A stretch of 46,682 nucleotides of DNA from Fibrobacter sp. (GCA_017642335.1 JAGCPF010000062.1:1-46682), one strand, 5' to 3'. Counted from the stretch's first letter, positions 9,258 to 17,666 are shown. Made by a program: numbers and translations. The notes: generated by a model not told the origin, from the letters alone.

Positions 9258-10253
9258 ATGTTATACAAGCACTGGAAAAAAATCGCTCTTACGCTAGCCG
9301 CAATGTTCTGGACAAGTTGCGACGATACTTCGTCATCAAGCATAATCAACGAGCCTGAGCCTCAACCCGTATACGGGGTGGTCTGCGACACGGAATCCTG
9401 TATGGAGAATCCCGAAAGCAGCGGGGCAAATAATGAGCAGTCCAGCTCTAGTGAAGCTATTGCATCGTCTAGTTCCGAGGCCGCCAAGCCCGAAAGTTCC
9501 AGCATAAAATTTTCTGGCACTCATCATCTTGCCAGTGATACGAACGTAGTTTGTTCCTCAATAGGCTTGAACGAAACAGGCGAATGTTTACAGTACAGAA
9601 ACCAGGCACACTCCAAAAAACAGCTAAAAACAGAAACTCTACTAGCTTTTACCAATGCAAATGCAATTTATGGAACCCTTACAGCTCCCAATTGTCTCCG
9701 ATATGATAAGATTGCGAACTATATATGCTCCGACGGGATTCAACGCAAAGCGCATACAAGCGATATATCGTTCCTAAAAGAAGACGACGGGATGCTAATA
9801 CAAGGTCGCGATAAGCTCTATACATGGGATGAGTATTTCGCCGAATTTCGTAGCAGTTCCAGCTCCGAAGGGACTATTTCAAGTTCTAGCGATGTTGCAG
9901 AATCCAGTTCCAGTTTCGAATTACCTGTTCCTGTATATGGTGTAGAGTCCTTAAATTGCTACAACGACACAGCCGTAAACGATTCGGGCAAGGTTTTCGA
10001 CATCATCGAATGCATCGACGGGCAAAAGTACCTGAGATTCCAAAGCCTATACATGGACCTACCCGAAAAGCAAAAGGAATTGCCCCAGGGAGTCCATCCC
10101 CAGCCCCCCGACCCGCGAGACGGCATAGCGGTAAACTGCACTAGAGAACCGGACATTTGCATCGACGCATTTACCATAGATGAAAACGGGAACCAGCAGC
10201 CCGTCGGCGGTTGCTACCCCACCATCGAGTGCCCCGAAAGGCCTCAAAACTGA
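9258..10253 (+). CDS. rSAM-associated YG-motif lipoprotein 5
   Basis: This 331-residue paralog has lipobox MFWTSC, followed within 25 residues by VYGVVC and a Ser/Glu linker. A middle module (LASDTNVVC...IYGTLTAPNC...YICSDG...YTWDEYFAEF) also occurs in lipoprotein 10. After a second Ser linker comes VYGVES and the module CYNDTA...FDIIEC...KYLR...NC...DICI...GGCYPTIECPERP. That module is shared with lipoproteins 4 and 12, and in shorter form with 11 and 13. It has three Tyr-Gly motifs. Two Cys modules separated by two linkers make it a composite of types that are separate elsewhere in the cluster. Function is unknown. Confidence 0.8.
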   Translation: MLYKHWKKIALTLAAMFWTSCDDTSSSSIINEPEPQPVYGVVCDTESCMENPESSGANNEQSSSSEAIASSSSEAAKPESSSIKFSGTHHLASDTNVVCSSIGLNETGECLQYRNQAHSKKQLKTETLLAFTNANAIYGTLTAPNCLRYDKIANYICSDGIQRKAHTSDISFLKEDDGMLIQGRDKLYTWDEYFAEFRSSSSSEGTISSSSDVAESSSSFELPVPVYGVESLNCYNDTAVNDSGKVFDIIECIDGQKYLRFQSLYMDLPEKQKELPQGVHPQPPDPRDGIAVNCTREPDICIDAFTIDENGNQQPVGGCYPTIECPERPQN

Positions 10254-10282
10254 CAACCTCTTAATTCCAAACAACTACCATT

Positions 10283-11071
10283 ATGCTAAACAAGTACCTG
10301 AAAAAAATTCTGCTCACCACGGTGGCCCTCTTCTGGGCCAGTTGCGACGATTCTACGTCCGTCAAAAACGATGGCGGCGTACCCGAATACGGCGTTGACG
10401 CTAATTTAATTGAATCTAGCTCCGACGGAGCCGCGCCATTGTCCAGTTCAGAAGCATCCGCATCTGGCGATGTGGCGCAGTCTAGTTCCAGCGTGATTGC
10501 ACAGTCCAGTTCCGACGAGGTTGGTTCCAGCTCTGAAATGGCATCTTCCAGCTCAAACTTTGATCCGAATGGCATGCCGTCAGATACACTTTATGGTGTG
10601 TCTGTAACGGAAAAGACTTGTGTGCCCGGCGATTCGATCGTAAGCTATTACCCGCCAGCCTATTCGGCCGACATTTTGAAGATGAACGCGAAGCAGCAGG
10701 CTGAGATGGATATGGTAGACGTCATCGACAGCATTGTCGACCCGCGTCCAAAAGCCGAACGTATCGAGGCGCCCCTTGACAGTATCAACTGGAGCAATTT
10801 CCCCCAATGCCTCAAGAGAATGCGCGAATCGCTTGAACGCTTTGTCGCCCTGTACGGAGCCCCTGAAAATTTCCCCATGGAATGGGTTTGCAGCGACGGC
10901 ACCAAACGTCCTACGGAAGAATACCAGAAATACCAGAAAATGATGGAAGAATGGGAAGCCAACAAGCCCGCCCTGGACGAAGAAATCAACAAGATTATAG
11001 AGGACCGTTTCAAGGAACTCGAAGAACAGCTCAAGCAATGCCAGGAATCGGCGGCAGGCAGTGAGCAGTGA
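10283..11071 (+). CDS. rSAM-associated YG-motif lipoprotein 6
   Basis: This 262-residue protein starts MLNKYLKKILL, with lipobox LFWASC. An early EYGVDA motif is followed by a Ser/Glu linker, LYGVSVTEKTC, and a helical region. Then comes LYGAPENF with VCSDGTKRPTEEYQKY and a highly charged, probably coiled-coil C-terminus (EEINKIIEDRFKELEEQL) ending near a single Cys. The LYG...C-S/D-DG...charged helix...C arrangement recurs in lipoproteins 9, 12, 14 and 15. It has three Tyr-Gly motifs. The stop codon lies inside a degenerate 7-bp repeat array. Confidence 0.8.
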   Translation: MLNKYLKKILLTTVALFWASCDDSTSVKNDGGVPEYGVDANLIESSSDGAAPLSSSEASASGDVAQSSSSVIAQSSSDEVGSSSEMASSSSNFDPNGMPSDTLYGVSVTEKTCVPGDSIVSYYPPAYSADILKMNAKQQAEMDMVDVIDSIVDPRPKAERIEAPLDSINWSNFPQCLKRMRESLERFVALYGAPENFPMEWVCSDGTKRPTEEYQKYQKMMEEWEANKPALDEEINKIIEDRFKELEEQLKQCQESAAGSEQ

Positions 11072-11099
11072 GTTATGAGCAGTGAGCTATAAGCATTAG
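11058..11099 (+). repeat. Degenerate 7-bp tandem repeat, six units
   Basis: The sequence reads as consecutive heptamers: GCAGTGA, GCAGTGA, GTTATGA, GCAGTGA, GCTATAA, GCATTAG. It spans the stop codon of lipoprotein 6. Similar arrays occur at 12156, 13263, 18746, 23462 and 27370. Confidence 0.75.
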
Positions 11100-11128
11100 A
11101 CCTTGAAATTTTCACACTTTTGATGATT

Positions 11129-11494
11129 ATGTTCTACAAGCATTGGAAAAAATTTGTTCTTGCAATAGCTGCCCTGTTCTGGTTCGGTTGTGGCGACGAT
11201 TCGTCATCCAGCGATGAGAAAACCGCATGCACCTTTAAAGGGGGAGGTTGCCCTGAATATGGTATCGACTTTTATTTTTGCGAGAACCCAGAAGATTATG
11301 AATCTCCTGACAAAGATGAAAAATGCACTTTCACCCCTCGTGATCCATGCTCCTATTATTACGAATGTGAAGATGGAGCATCTTGCCACAAATATGAAAA
11401 CGAAACGGTTATGACATGCACCGATGCTCAAGGCAACCCTATCCCCCAAGACGAAATCGAGTCAAGATATTACGAAAAAGAAGACACCCACTAG
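11129..11494 (+). CDS. rSAM-associated YG-motif lipoprotein 7 (short, no Ser linker)
   Basis: This 121-residue protein is the shortest member. I chose ATG 11129 (MFYKHWKKFVLA) over the TTG and ATG codons just upstream by alignment with its paralogs. The lipobox is LFWFGC. It has only a four-Ser stretch instead of a long linker. The mature part is dense in Cys: CTFKGGGCPEYGIDFYFC, then C, C, YYECEDGASC and TC. One Tyr-Gly motif sits next to Cys (CPEYG). It could be a pared-down version of the module seen in lipoproteins 1-3, with the CPxYG segment placed before the C-EDG segment instead of after it. Function is unknown. Confidence 0.76.
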   Translation: MFYKHWKKFVLAIAALFWFGCGDDSSSSDEKTACTFKGGGCPEYGIDFYFCENPEDYESPDKDEKCTFTPRDPCSYYYECEDGASCHKYENETVMTCTDAQGNPIPQDEIESRYYEKEDTH

Positions 11495-11509
11495 ACAATA
11501 ACCATATCT

Positions 11510-12109
11510 ATGTTCTACAAACATTGGAAAAAGATTGTACTCGCACTGACCGGAATTTTCTGGGCCAGCTGTGGGGGCGATTCAAATTCGACAGAGCCAT
11601 CGGGGGACTGTGCATCATGCGTATACGGAGTCGAAGTCCCGCATGAATCCAGTTCAAGTCTTGTAGAAACCAGTTCCAGCTTTGCAGAATCCAGTTCAAG
11701 CTTTGTCGAATCCAGTTCGAGCAGCATAGAGGAATTAAGCAGTTCCAGCAGCGAGGCACTCTCCTACAGCAGTTTTTCCGCGGTTTACGCGCCACAAACA
11801 CCATGCAACCTGACCGACACCGCAGCCACCTGCGATTTCGACTCCCTGTTTAGCAGCAAAAGCTCAGAATACACAAACAAGATTTACGCCATATCTTGCA
11901 AACAATATAAATGCGATTCAAAAACATGTACCGAAGCAACGGCACAGGTCGATTCAGAACACAATCCCCCTTCTGTATGCGATGAAAATGGTTGCGTAGA
12001 TTACAGTTTATTGTCTTCTACACAAAAGAAATACACCTGCAGCGACGGAAACACTTATGACCAAATCGAGTTTAATACAAGATACCGCATCAACGAGGAC
12101 AAAAATTGA
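11510..12109 (+). CDS. rSAM-associated YG-motif lipoprotein 8
   Basis: This 199-residue protein sits 15 bp after its neighbour. Signal MFYKHWKKIVLALTGIFWASC. Soon after the lipid-anchored Cys comes CASCVYGVEVP, then a Ser linker of repeated ESSSS[FL] units. A Cys module follows (CNLTDTAATC...YKCDSKTC...VCDENGCVDYSLLS...YTCSDGNTYDQIEF). In that module the CPxYGV segment of lipoproteins 1-3 is replaced by CVDYSLL, so the second Tyr-Gly is lost (YG to YS) and only one remains. It is the last lipoprotein before the first radical SAM gene and is probably co-transcribed with it. Confidence 0.8.
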   Translation: MFYKHWKKIVLALTGIFWASCGGDSNSTEPSGDCASCVYGVEVPHESSSSLVETSSSFAESSSSFVESSSSSIEELSSSSSEALSYSSFSAVYAPQTPCNLTDTAATCDFDSLFSSKSSEYTNKIYAISCKQYKCDSKTCTEATAQVDSEHNPPSVCDENGCVDYSLLSSTQKKYTCSDGNTYDQIEFNTRYRINEDKN

Positions 12110-12183
12110 ATTTAGATATTATATTAAAGATTGAATTTGCTTTTTTTTCACTTTAACCTCTAGCCCCTAGATCCTAAAAGCCT
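12110..12183 (+). promoter_or_regulatory. Gap before radical SAM gene 1, with 7-bp repeats
   Basis: This 74-bp AT-rich gap contains a T8 run (12141-12148). It then has three heptamers ending in CTA (ACCTCTA, GCCCCTA, GATCCTA; 12156-12176), which are the reverse-orientation form of the TTAGAGG-type units found after the second radical SAM gene. No clear Shine-Dalgarno precedes ATG 12184. Whether the rSAM gene has its own promoter or is read through from the lipoproteins is not evident. Confidence 0.4.
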
Positions 12184-13260
12184 ATGAAACTCTCTCTTAA
12201 AAAAAGACTCGCTCTCGAAGCTTACCGCCTTTACCGCCACAACGAAATCAAGGCACACCCCCTCACCTACTTCTTCTGGGAATGCACGCTGCGCTGCAAC
12301 CTGCACTGCCTGCATTGCGGTAGCGACTGCGTCAAGGACGCCATCCCCGACATGCCCCGCGAAGACTTCATGAACGTGCTGGACAAGCTCGCCCCGCACA
12401 TCGACCCCAAGCACTTCATCGTGGTGATTACCGGCGGCGAACCGCTCATGCGCCCCGACCTCGAGGAATGCGGCCAGGAAATCAAGAAGCGCGGCTACCC
12501 CTGGGGCATGGTGACTAACGGACTTGCCATGACGCCCGAACGTTTCGTGAAGCTTTTGAACGCAGGGCTCCGCTCGCTTACGGTAAGCCTTGACGGTCTG
12601 CAAGACAGCCACAACCATTTCCGCGGCGACCCGCATAGCTTTGAACGCGCACTCCGCACGATTGACATGGCCGCCCATACGCAGGGGCTCACCTTCGACG
12701 TGATGACCTGCGTGAACCGCCAGAACCTCAAGGAACTCCCGAAGATTCTCGACATCCTGCTGAAAATCGGCGTGAAGCGTTGGCGTATCGCGACGGTGTT
12801 CCCGAAGGGCCGCGCCAAGGACAATCCGCTGTTCCAGATGACGAACCAGGAATTCCGCCAGGTGTTCGACTTCATCCGCGAAGTCAAGAAGTTGAACGTC
12901 ATCAACGTGAACTACGGTTGCGAAGGCTTCCTCGGCAGCTACGAGAAAGACGCACGCAACTACCCGTTCTTCTGCCGCGCCGGCGTGAACGTTTCTTCCG
13001 TGCTTTGCGACGGCAGCATCTCGGCATGCCCGAGCCTGCGCGGCGACTACATCCAGGGCAACATCTACAAGGACGACCTCTGGGAAGTATGGCAGAAGCG
13101 CTACCAGGTGATGCGCGACCGCAGCTGGGCCAAGATCGGCGACTGCAAGAAGTGCAAGTACTGGCGCTACTGCGAAGGTTCCAGCCTGCACCTGCGCGAC
13201 GAGAAGACAAAGGAACTGGCCTACTGCCACGTCCAACGTCTCGAGGACGCGGGAGCGTAA
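12184..13260 (+). CDS. Radical SAM/SPASM enzyme 1 of rSAM/lipoprotein system
   Basis: This 358-residue radical SAM protein begins MKLSLKKRLALEAYRLYR. The cluster motif is C38-x3-C42-x2-C45 inside FFWECTLRCNLHCLHC, with further Cys at 34 and 49. The SAM-binding GGEP motif lies near residue 85 (VVITGGEPLM). The C-terminal SPASM domain has seven Cys: FFC, VLCDGSISAC, then C-KK-C-KYWRY-C and a final AYC. This arrangement usually binds two auxiliary 4Fe-4S clusters, as in peptide-modifying maturases. The N-terminal sequence and lipoprotein context match, from memory, the Bacteroidetes rSAM/lipoprotein enzyme family (TIGR04133). It is predicted to modify the neighbouring YG-motif lipoproteins, but substrate and chemistry are unproven. 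It is closely similar to the second copy at 17667. Confidence 0.92.
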   Translation: MKLSLKKRLALEAYRLYRHNEIKAHPLTYFFWECTLRCNLHCLHCGSDCVKDAIPDMPREDFMNVLDKLAPHIDPKHFIVVITGGEPLMRPDLEECGQEIKKRGYPWGMVTNGLAMTPERFVKLLNAGLRSLTVSLDGLQDSHNHFRGDPHSFERALRTIDMAAHTQGLTFDVMTCVNRQNLKELPKILDILLKIGVKRWRIATVFPKGRAKDNPLFQMTNQEFRQVFDFIREVKKLNVINVNYGCEGFLGSYEKDARNYPFFCRAGVNVSSVLCDGSISACPSLRGDYIQGNIYKDDLWEVWQKRYQVMRDRSWAKIGDCKKCKYWRYCEGSSLHLRDEKTKELAYCHVQRLEDAGA

Positions 13261-13262
13261 TA

Positions 13263-13297
13263 GCGGTGAGCTATGAGCTATGAGAAACGAGGTTCGG
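13263..13297 (+). repeat. Degenerate 7-bp tandem repeat, five units
   Basis: Consecutive heptamers GCGGTGA, GCTATGA, GCTATGA, GAAACGA and GGTTCGG start just after the rSAM stop codon. They run into the terminator stem. Confidence 0.7.
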
Positions 13298-13320
13298 GTT
13301 TGGACCTCGTTTCTTGTTTC
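13284..13320 (+). terminator. Rho-independent terminator after radical SAM gene 1
   Basis: A perfect 10-bp stem GAAACGAGGT/ACCTCGTTTC with a 10-nt loop is followed by TTGTTTC. It closes the first lipoprotein-rSAM transcription unit 23 bp after the stop codon. Confidence 0.82.
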
Positions 13321-13330
13321 TTGTTAAAAG

Positions 13331-13513
13331 AACATGCCCCCAGTCACGAAAAAATACGGAATTTGCAATTGTCCGTAAAACACGGGAAAAAAAGGTATAT
13401 TGCAAGGAAAATGGGGTGTTTATGAATATCCACAAGCATTTAAGAAATCTCTTCCTTGTTTCGACGGCACTGTTCTGGGCCAATTGCAGCAACGACAGCG
13501 CTGTCAGTTCCCC
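13331..13513 (+). repeat. 183-bp direct repeat, copy 1 (promoter plus signal-peptide region)
   Basis: This stretch is almost identical to 15977-16159 with no indels. It covers the upstream region and the first roughly 30 codons of a lipoprotein gene. It contains a TATATT -10-like box (about 13397) and an inverted repeat around TCCGT-AAAAC-ACGGG. Identity drops sharply once the Ser linker begins. Confidence 0.9.
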
Positions 13514-14360
13514 AGCAACAATTGCAGAAGGGAATGCAAGCAACCAGGACAGCATAGAGAGTTCATCCTCTGTGGAAAGCAGTTCAGAACAAGCCACATC
13601 AGAGGAAAACAATACGGAAAGTTCCTCTTCAGAGGATACCAATACAGAAAGTTCTTCTTCAGAGACGAGCGTCAAACAAAGTTCTTCTTCGGAAGAGCAA
13701 CGTAAATACACGTTAATCAATGATTTTAATAATTTTGAACTTTTACCGGACTTCTGCGAACCGAATCGATACGGAATAACCCCAGGGGATGAATATTACA
13801 TAAAATATTTCGCGAATAGTATTGGGCAAACAAGGATTGAAGAGATTCTCTCGGACAGTTCTGCTTTTGCCGATTCAGCCGCTCAAGAAACCAGGGAATG
13901 CCTAAAAAGCGTATTAGACACAATATCATATTTTCCACTTTTGTATGGGACATCCCCGAAAGCTGTACTAGATGTCAAATGCAGCGACGGATCCACTTAT
14001 TACTCGCAGGTTGTTAAAAAATATGCAGAACAAAATAATATCACCGAGGAAGAAGCCTTCCAGGTATCCGAACAATACGATAAAGGCGTCGAAGAGAGGC
14101 TACAAAAAATAAAGCAGCAAATCGACGGTTGCCTCCAAACGGAAACAGCCCCCTTTGAAAATAATTGCAGCAGCAATATAGCCGACAATTCCAAAGAGGA
14201 ATGTGATATCGAAAAAATGCCCTACAAAGAAGTAACTCTGGGAATTTCTACATGCTACGGGAAAAAAGCCAAGGACGATTCAGGAAAAGATATTGAAATA
14301 ATTGAATGTGACAAGATGTTCGGAATGAACAAAAAGATGACAATGATACGTCAGCTGTAA
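13422..14360 (+). CDS. rSAM-associated YG-motif lipoprotein 9
   Basis: This 312-residue protein starts at ATG 13422 (MNIHKHLRNLFLVSTALFWANC). It founds a subfamily with MNI-type N-termini together with lipoproteins 12, 14 and 15. A Ser/Glu linker (SSSSE and TESSS units) is followed by CEPNRYGITPGD and a helical stretch. Then comes LLYGTSPKAVLDVKCSDGSTYYSQ, a charged helix (KKYAEQ...IKQQIDGC), and a C-terminal CYGKKAKDDSGKDIEIIEC that is a shortened form of the CYN...DIIEC module. It has two clear Tyr-Gly motifs plus CYGKK. It begins a new transcription unit after the terminator, with its own promoter region. Confidence 0.8.
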   Translation: MNIHKHLRNLFLVSTALFWANCSNDSAVSSPATIAEGNASNQDSIESSSSVESSSEQATSEENNTESSSSEDTNTESSSSETSVKQSSSSEEQRKYTLINDFNNFELLPDFCEPNRYGITPGDEYYIKYFANSIGQTRIEEILSDSSAFADSAAQETRECLKSVLDTISYFPLLYGTSPKAVLDVKCSDGSTYYSQVVKKYAEQNNITEEEAFQVSEQYDKGVEERLQKIKQQIDGCLQTETAPFENNCSSNIADNSKEECDIEKMPYKEVTLGISTCYGKKAKDDSGKDIEIIECDKMFGMNKKMTMIRQL

Positions 14361-14511
14361 TAGCCTGTAAATGTATCATATGAAACGGAGAGATTGACAA
14401 AACCAACACCACGTGCCTCTCAAACGAAAAAATCACCTATAATCATCGCAACTTATTATATATATTAAAAGAAAGGCTCAAACTAAATTATCTTGCGATT
14501 CGGGAGAAAAT
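14361..14511 (+). promoter_or_regulatory. Promoter region, duplicated at 17109-17247
   Basis: This 151-bp gap shares TATCATATGAAACGG (from 14374) and AATCATCGCAACTTATTATA (from 14441) with the gap before lipoprotein 13. The conserved TTATTATATATT core is a plausible -10 region. The RBS before ATG 14512 is GGGAG. Confidence 0.5.
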
Positions 14512-15513
14512 ATGTTTTACAGGCACTGGAAAAAAATCGCGCTCGCGTTGACCACTCTTTTTTGGGTAAGCTGCTCCTACGAAGACGAAGCGCAGCCCCT
14601 GTATGGTGTCGCCCCCTCACAGGAATCCAGTTCCGACGCAGCCACGATTTCGTCGAGTTCCGAGGCATCCGGCTCCAACGGCACTACCGAATCGAGTTCC
14701 AGCGGAAACGTTGCAGAAAGTTCCAGTTCCACAGTAGCGGAGCAGTCCAGTTCCAGCCTCGCAGACAACCAGTACCGGCTGGCAAGCGATCCGAGCGTCA
14801 TTTGCACAGCAGCCCCCATTGGCTACACTTGTCTTGACTTCGAAGACAAGCGCGATTGGACAGAAGCACGAAAAAAAATGCTGGAAGAAAACCAGACCCG
14901 GACCTTGGCAGAACTCGATTCCCTCGAAGACGATCTATACGTAGGATTTGACTACGGAGCCCCCGAATACGGCGTGCAGGACAATTGTACTCATTATGCA
15001 GCAGTAGACATTGCATACATCTGCTCAAATAAAGAAAGCCCTTCCATGAATTTGATTCTCAGCGAAGAGGACCACACCCTCTATACACAAGAAGAATACA
15101 AGGCAAAGTATCCAGAAAAGTTCCAGTCCAGTTCCAGTGCTGAGCCAGAGTCCAGCAGTAGCGTAACGCCCCCGTCCCCGCTTTGCCAAAAAACGGACTT
15201 CGCGACAACAGGCGAACTTGAGGAATTGTTCGAAAAGGACTTGGCGGCCATCCTGGACAGCGTCAAGGCCGAAAAAGGCGAAACACTTTCCCAGCAGGAT
15301 TCAAACTGTCTTGCGCATAAGCAAGAATTGGGAGGCGAAATCATCTTGAGGAAAAACAATGACCCTTATTCAGTCGATGTTCTCGCCAAAAAGCAGATCT
15401 GTGACGGAGACACCACCGTAAACCCGCACTACCAAAAGCAAATCGACAAAATCGAAGATTACCTCAAGAGGGAAATTGACGACTGCCTCACCCCACCAGA
15501 CCCTGCGCCCTAG
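14512..15513 (+). CDS. rSAM-associated YG-motif lipoprotein 10
   Basis: This 333-residue protein starts MFYRHWKKIALALTTLFWVSC, with PLYGVAPS close to the lipid site. After a Ser/Thr/Glu linker comes LASDPSVIC, a helical acidic stretch, then DYGAPEYGVQDNC and YICSNKE...YTQEEYKAKYP. This middle module matches that of lipoprotein 5. A second short Ser linker leads to a C-terminal domain with C at SPLCQKTDF, SNCL, QICD and DDCL and a long charged helix. It has three Tyr-Gly motifs, two of them only four residues apart. Function is unknown. Confidence 0.8.
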   Translation: MFYRHWKKIALALTTLFWVSCSYEDEAQPLYGVAPSQESSSDAATISSSSEASGSNGTTESSSSGNVAESSSSTVAEQSSSSLADNQYRLASDPSVICTAAPIGYTCLDFEDKRDWTEARKKMLEENQTRTLAELDSLEDDLYVGFDYGAPEYGVQDNCTHYAAVDIAYICSNKESPSMNLILSEEDHTLYTQEEYKAKYPEKFQSSSSAEPESSSSVTPPSPLCQKTDFATTGELEELFEKDLAAILDSVKAEKGETLSQQDSNCLAHKQELGGEIILRKNNDPYSVDVLAKKQICDGDTTVNPHYQKQIDKIEDYLKREIDDCLTPPDPAP

Positions 15514-15525
15514 CCACTGAACTCT

Positions 15526-15939
15526 ATGCCCTACAAGTACATCAAATACATTTTCCTTTCCATGCTCTCCCTCTTTTGGGGCGCTTGCGAAAACAGCGAT
15601 GAACCCGTAGCGACCTATGGCTGTATATCATCCAAATGCTACAATTCTACCGTCGTAACCCCATCGGGAAAAGTTGTAGACATCATCGAATGTGACAACA
15701 GGTACAAATTCCTGAGACATCCGAAACTTTACTACGAAGACCCCGAAGTTCGTGAGATGATGGACGAGGACCTCTTTTTTACGGAATACACCCCCACCCC
15801 GGACGAAAGATGCGAAGCATCTAACTGCAAGTTCATCGGGCCAGAAATTTGCTATGATATGAGCTATAATGACGAAAACGGGAACGTCCATTCATACGAT
15901 ATTTGCGTCGCCACCGTAGACTGTCCAGAAAAGAAATAA
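15526..15939 (+). CDS. rSAM-associated YG-motif lipoprotein 11 (short)
   Basis: This 137-residue protein starts 12 bp after lipoprotein 10. Signal MPYKYIKYIFLSMLSLFWGAC. It has no Ser linker. A single TYGCISSKC motif is followed directly by CYNSTVVTPSG...VDIIECDN...KFLRHPKLYYEDPEVR. Then come CEASNC, ICYDMSYNDENGNVHSYDIC and VDCPEKK at the C-terminus. The mature part is nearly the same as lipoprotein 13 (17248), which sits right before the second rSAM gene. This small form may be the minimal version of the CYN module. Function is unknown. Confidence 0.8.
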   Translation: MPYKYIKYIFLSMLSLFWGACENSDEPVATYGCISSKCYNSTVVTPSGKVVDIIECDNRYKFLRHPKLYYEDPEVREMMDEDLFFTEYTPTPDERCEASNCKFIGPEICYDMSYNDENGNVHSYDICVATVDCPEKK

Positions 15940-15976
15940 CGTGAAAACGGCTTCATGGGTGTACCGTTGTTTAAAA

Positions 15977-16159
15977 AACATGCCATCCATCACGAAAAAA
16001 TACGGAATTTGCAATTGCCCGTAAAACACGGGAAAAAAAGGTATATTGCAAGGAAAAGGGGGTGTTTATGAATATCCACAAACATTTAAGAAATCTCTTC
16101 CTTGTTTCGACGGCACTGTTCTGGGCCAATTGCAGCAACGATAGCGACATCAGTTCCCC
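15977..16159 (+). repeat. 183-bp direct repeat, copy 2
   Basis: It is nearly identical to 13331-13513 at a constant offset of 2646 bp. It carries a TATATT box and the inverted repeat CCCGT-AAAAC-ACGGG. In copy 1 the first arm reads TCCGT, which keeps an RNA stem through G-U pairing. Confidence 0.9.
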
Positions 16160-17108
16160 GAGGAACGATGCGGAAGGTTCGTCAATCAGTTCCAGCAGCA
16201 TAGAGAGTTCATCTACAGCGGAAGAAAGCTCTTCGGCGACAGAAACCGACTCGGCGCAGAGTTCCTCTGCGGCGGAAAATACATCTTCCTCGGCAGAAGA
16301 AACATTACCTACGGAAGTCGTTTTCAAGGAAAAATCTTCATCGTCAGGCAACTTGAATATATCGAAGATCATCAACATAAGGGACCAAGCGGAAGTCGTT
16401 CCGGATTCCTGCGAACCGAACCGATACGGATGTAATCCGTCATTTGGTATGAGTGCGGAACAGTTGGCGGAACAATCTGCACATTCCAGAATCCAGGCAA
16501 TCCTGCTATCCGATTCCGGATCCGCCAATCCTATTTCCGAAGAAACCAAGGAATGCCTAAAAAGCATACTGGACACCATACAGAAGCCGGTAATGCTCTA
16601 TGGCCCATCTTCCGTGATTACTCTTGACGTCAAATGCAGCGACGGATCCACTTATTTTTCGCAGTCACTCAAAAAATATGCAGAACAAAGTCAAATAACC
16701 CCGGAAGAAGCTGTCCGGAAATCTGAACAATGCGATAAAGACCGCGAAAGAATAAAAAAGAAACTTGGTGAACAAATCGATAACTGCCTCGGCATCAAGG
16801 ATTCTTCCGAAGCGGTCCTGTGCTACAACGATACCGCCAAGAACGAAGCGGGAACTTCGTTCGACATCATCGAATGCGACGACGGGAAAAAGTACCTGCG
16901 CGAGCCCATCGTGGGCGTATCGGAAAGCCGCCTCCCCTTGCCCGAAGGGGTCGAGAGTACGGCGCCGCAGCCAACAGCATCTTATGCGGCCAACTGCACT
17001 CCGTCTTCAGTCTGCATCGACAAGGTTGTCCTGGACGAGTTCGGGAACCCGCGAAACGAAGGCGGATGCGTCCCGACCACGGAATGCCCTTCTAGACCAG
17101 AACAATAG
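16068..17108 (+). CDS. rSAM-associated YG-motif lipoprotein 12
   Basis: This 346-residue protein starts at ATG 16068, with an N-terminus identical to lipoprotein 9 (MNIHKHLRNLFLVSTALFWANC). The GTG two codons upstream is rejected by that alignment. A Ser/Ala/Glu linker leads to CEPNRYGCNPS, then MLYGPSS with KCSDGSTYFSQ and the charged KKYAEQ...QIDNC helix as in lipoprotein 9. It differs at the end, which carries the full CYNDTAK...FDIIECDD...KYLREP...NC...VCI...GGCVPTTECPSRP module of lipoproteins 4 and 5. It has two Tyr-Gly motifs. It is a clear hybrid of two family architectures. Confidence 0.82.
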   Translation: MNIHKHLRNLFLVSTALFWANCSNDSDISSPRNDAEGSSISSSSIESSSTAEESSSATETDSAQSSSAAENTSSSAEETLPTEVVFKEKSSSSGNLNISKIINIRDQAEVVPDSCEPNRYGCNPSFGMSAEQLAEQSAHSRIQAILLSDSGSANPISEETKECLKSILDTIQKPVMLYGPSSVITLDVKCSDGSTYFSQSLKKYAEQSQITPEEAVRKSEQCDKDRERIKKKLGEQIDNCLGIKDSSEAVLCYNDTAKNEAGTSFDIIECDDGKKYLREPIVGVSESRLPLPEGVESTAPQPTASYAANCTPSSVCIDKVVLDEFGNPRNEGGCVPTTECPSRPEQ

Positions 17109-17247
17109 ATCCGTATCATATGAAACGGGATGACAGACAAAATCAACACCACGAACCATTAAAACAGGAAAAATACATACAATCATCGCAACTTATTATA
17201 TATTAAGAATCGTTCAAGCCAAAGCATCTTACGATACAGGAGAAGAC
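17109..17247 (+). promoter_or_regulatory. Promoter region, duplicate of 14361-14511
   Basis: This gap shares TATCATATGAAACGG (from 17114) and AATCATCGCAACTTATTATA (from 17181) with the earlier gap. It lies upstream of the lipoprotein 13-rSAM 2 pair and likely drives it. RBS GGAG precedes ATG 17248. Confidence 0.5.
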
Positions 17248-17655
17248 ATGTTCTATAAGCACTGGGAAAAATTAGCTCTTGCACTGACAGCCTTTTTGGG
17301 GGTAAGCTGCTCCAGCGATGCGGAACCCATGTACGGCTGCAATTCAAGCATATGCTACAATTCTACCACCGAAACTCCATCGGGAAAAATCATAGACATC
17401 GTCGAATGTGACTCCAGATCCAAATTCCTGAGACATCCGAAACTTTACTACGAAGACCCAGAAGTTCGTGACATGATAGACCAGGAGCCTTTTTTTTATG
17501 AAAATGCACCTCTCCCGAACGAACCGTGCGGCTCATCCAACTGCAAGTTCATCGGAGAAAAAATTTGCTATGATGCGTCTTACAATGACGAATCCGGGAA
17601 CGTCCATTCATACAATAATTGCGTCGCCACTGTAGACTGTCCAGAAAAGAAATAA
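17248..17655 (+). CDS. rSAM-associated YG-motif lipoprotein 13 (short, directly upstream of rSAM 2)
   Basis: This 135-residue protein starts MFYKHWEKLALALTAFLGVSC. It is the only member where the Trp before the lipobox is replaced, with LGVSC in place of FWVSC. The mature chain begins SSDAEPMYGCNSSIC, then the CYNSTTETPSG...DIVECDS...KFLRHPKLYYEDPEVR module and a C-terminal VDCPEKK, closely matching lipoprotein 11. It has one Tyr-Gly motif and no Ser linker. Only 11 bp separate its stop from the ATG of the radical SAM gene, so the two are very likely co-translated. This makes it the strongest candidate for a direct substrate. Confidence 0.82.
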   Translation: MFYKHWEKLALALTAFLGVSCSSDAEPMYGCNSSICYNSTTETPSGKIIDIVECDSRSKFLRHPKLYYEDPEVRDMIDQEPFFYENAPLPNEPCGSSNCKFIGEKICYDASYNDESGNVHSYNNCVATVDCPEKK

Positions 17656-17666
17656 CGGGGAAAACA

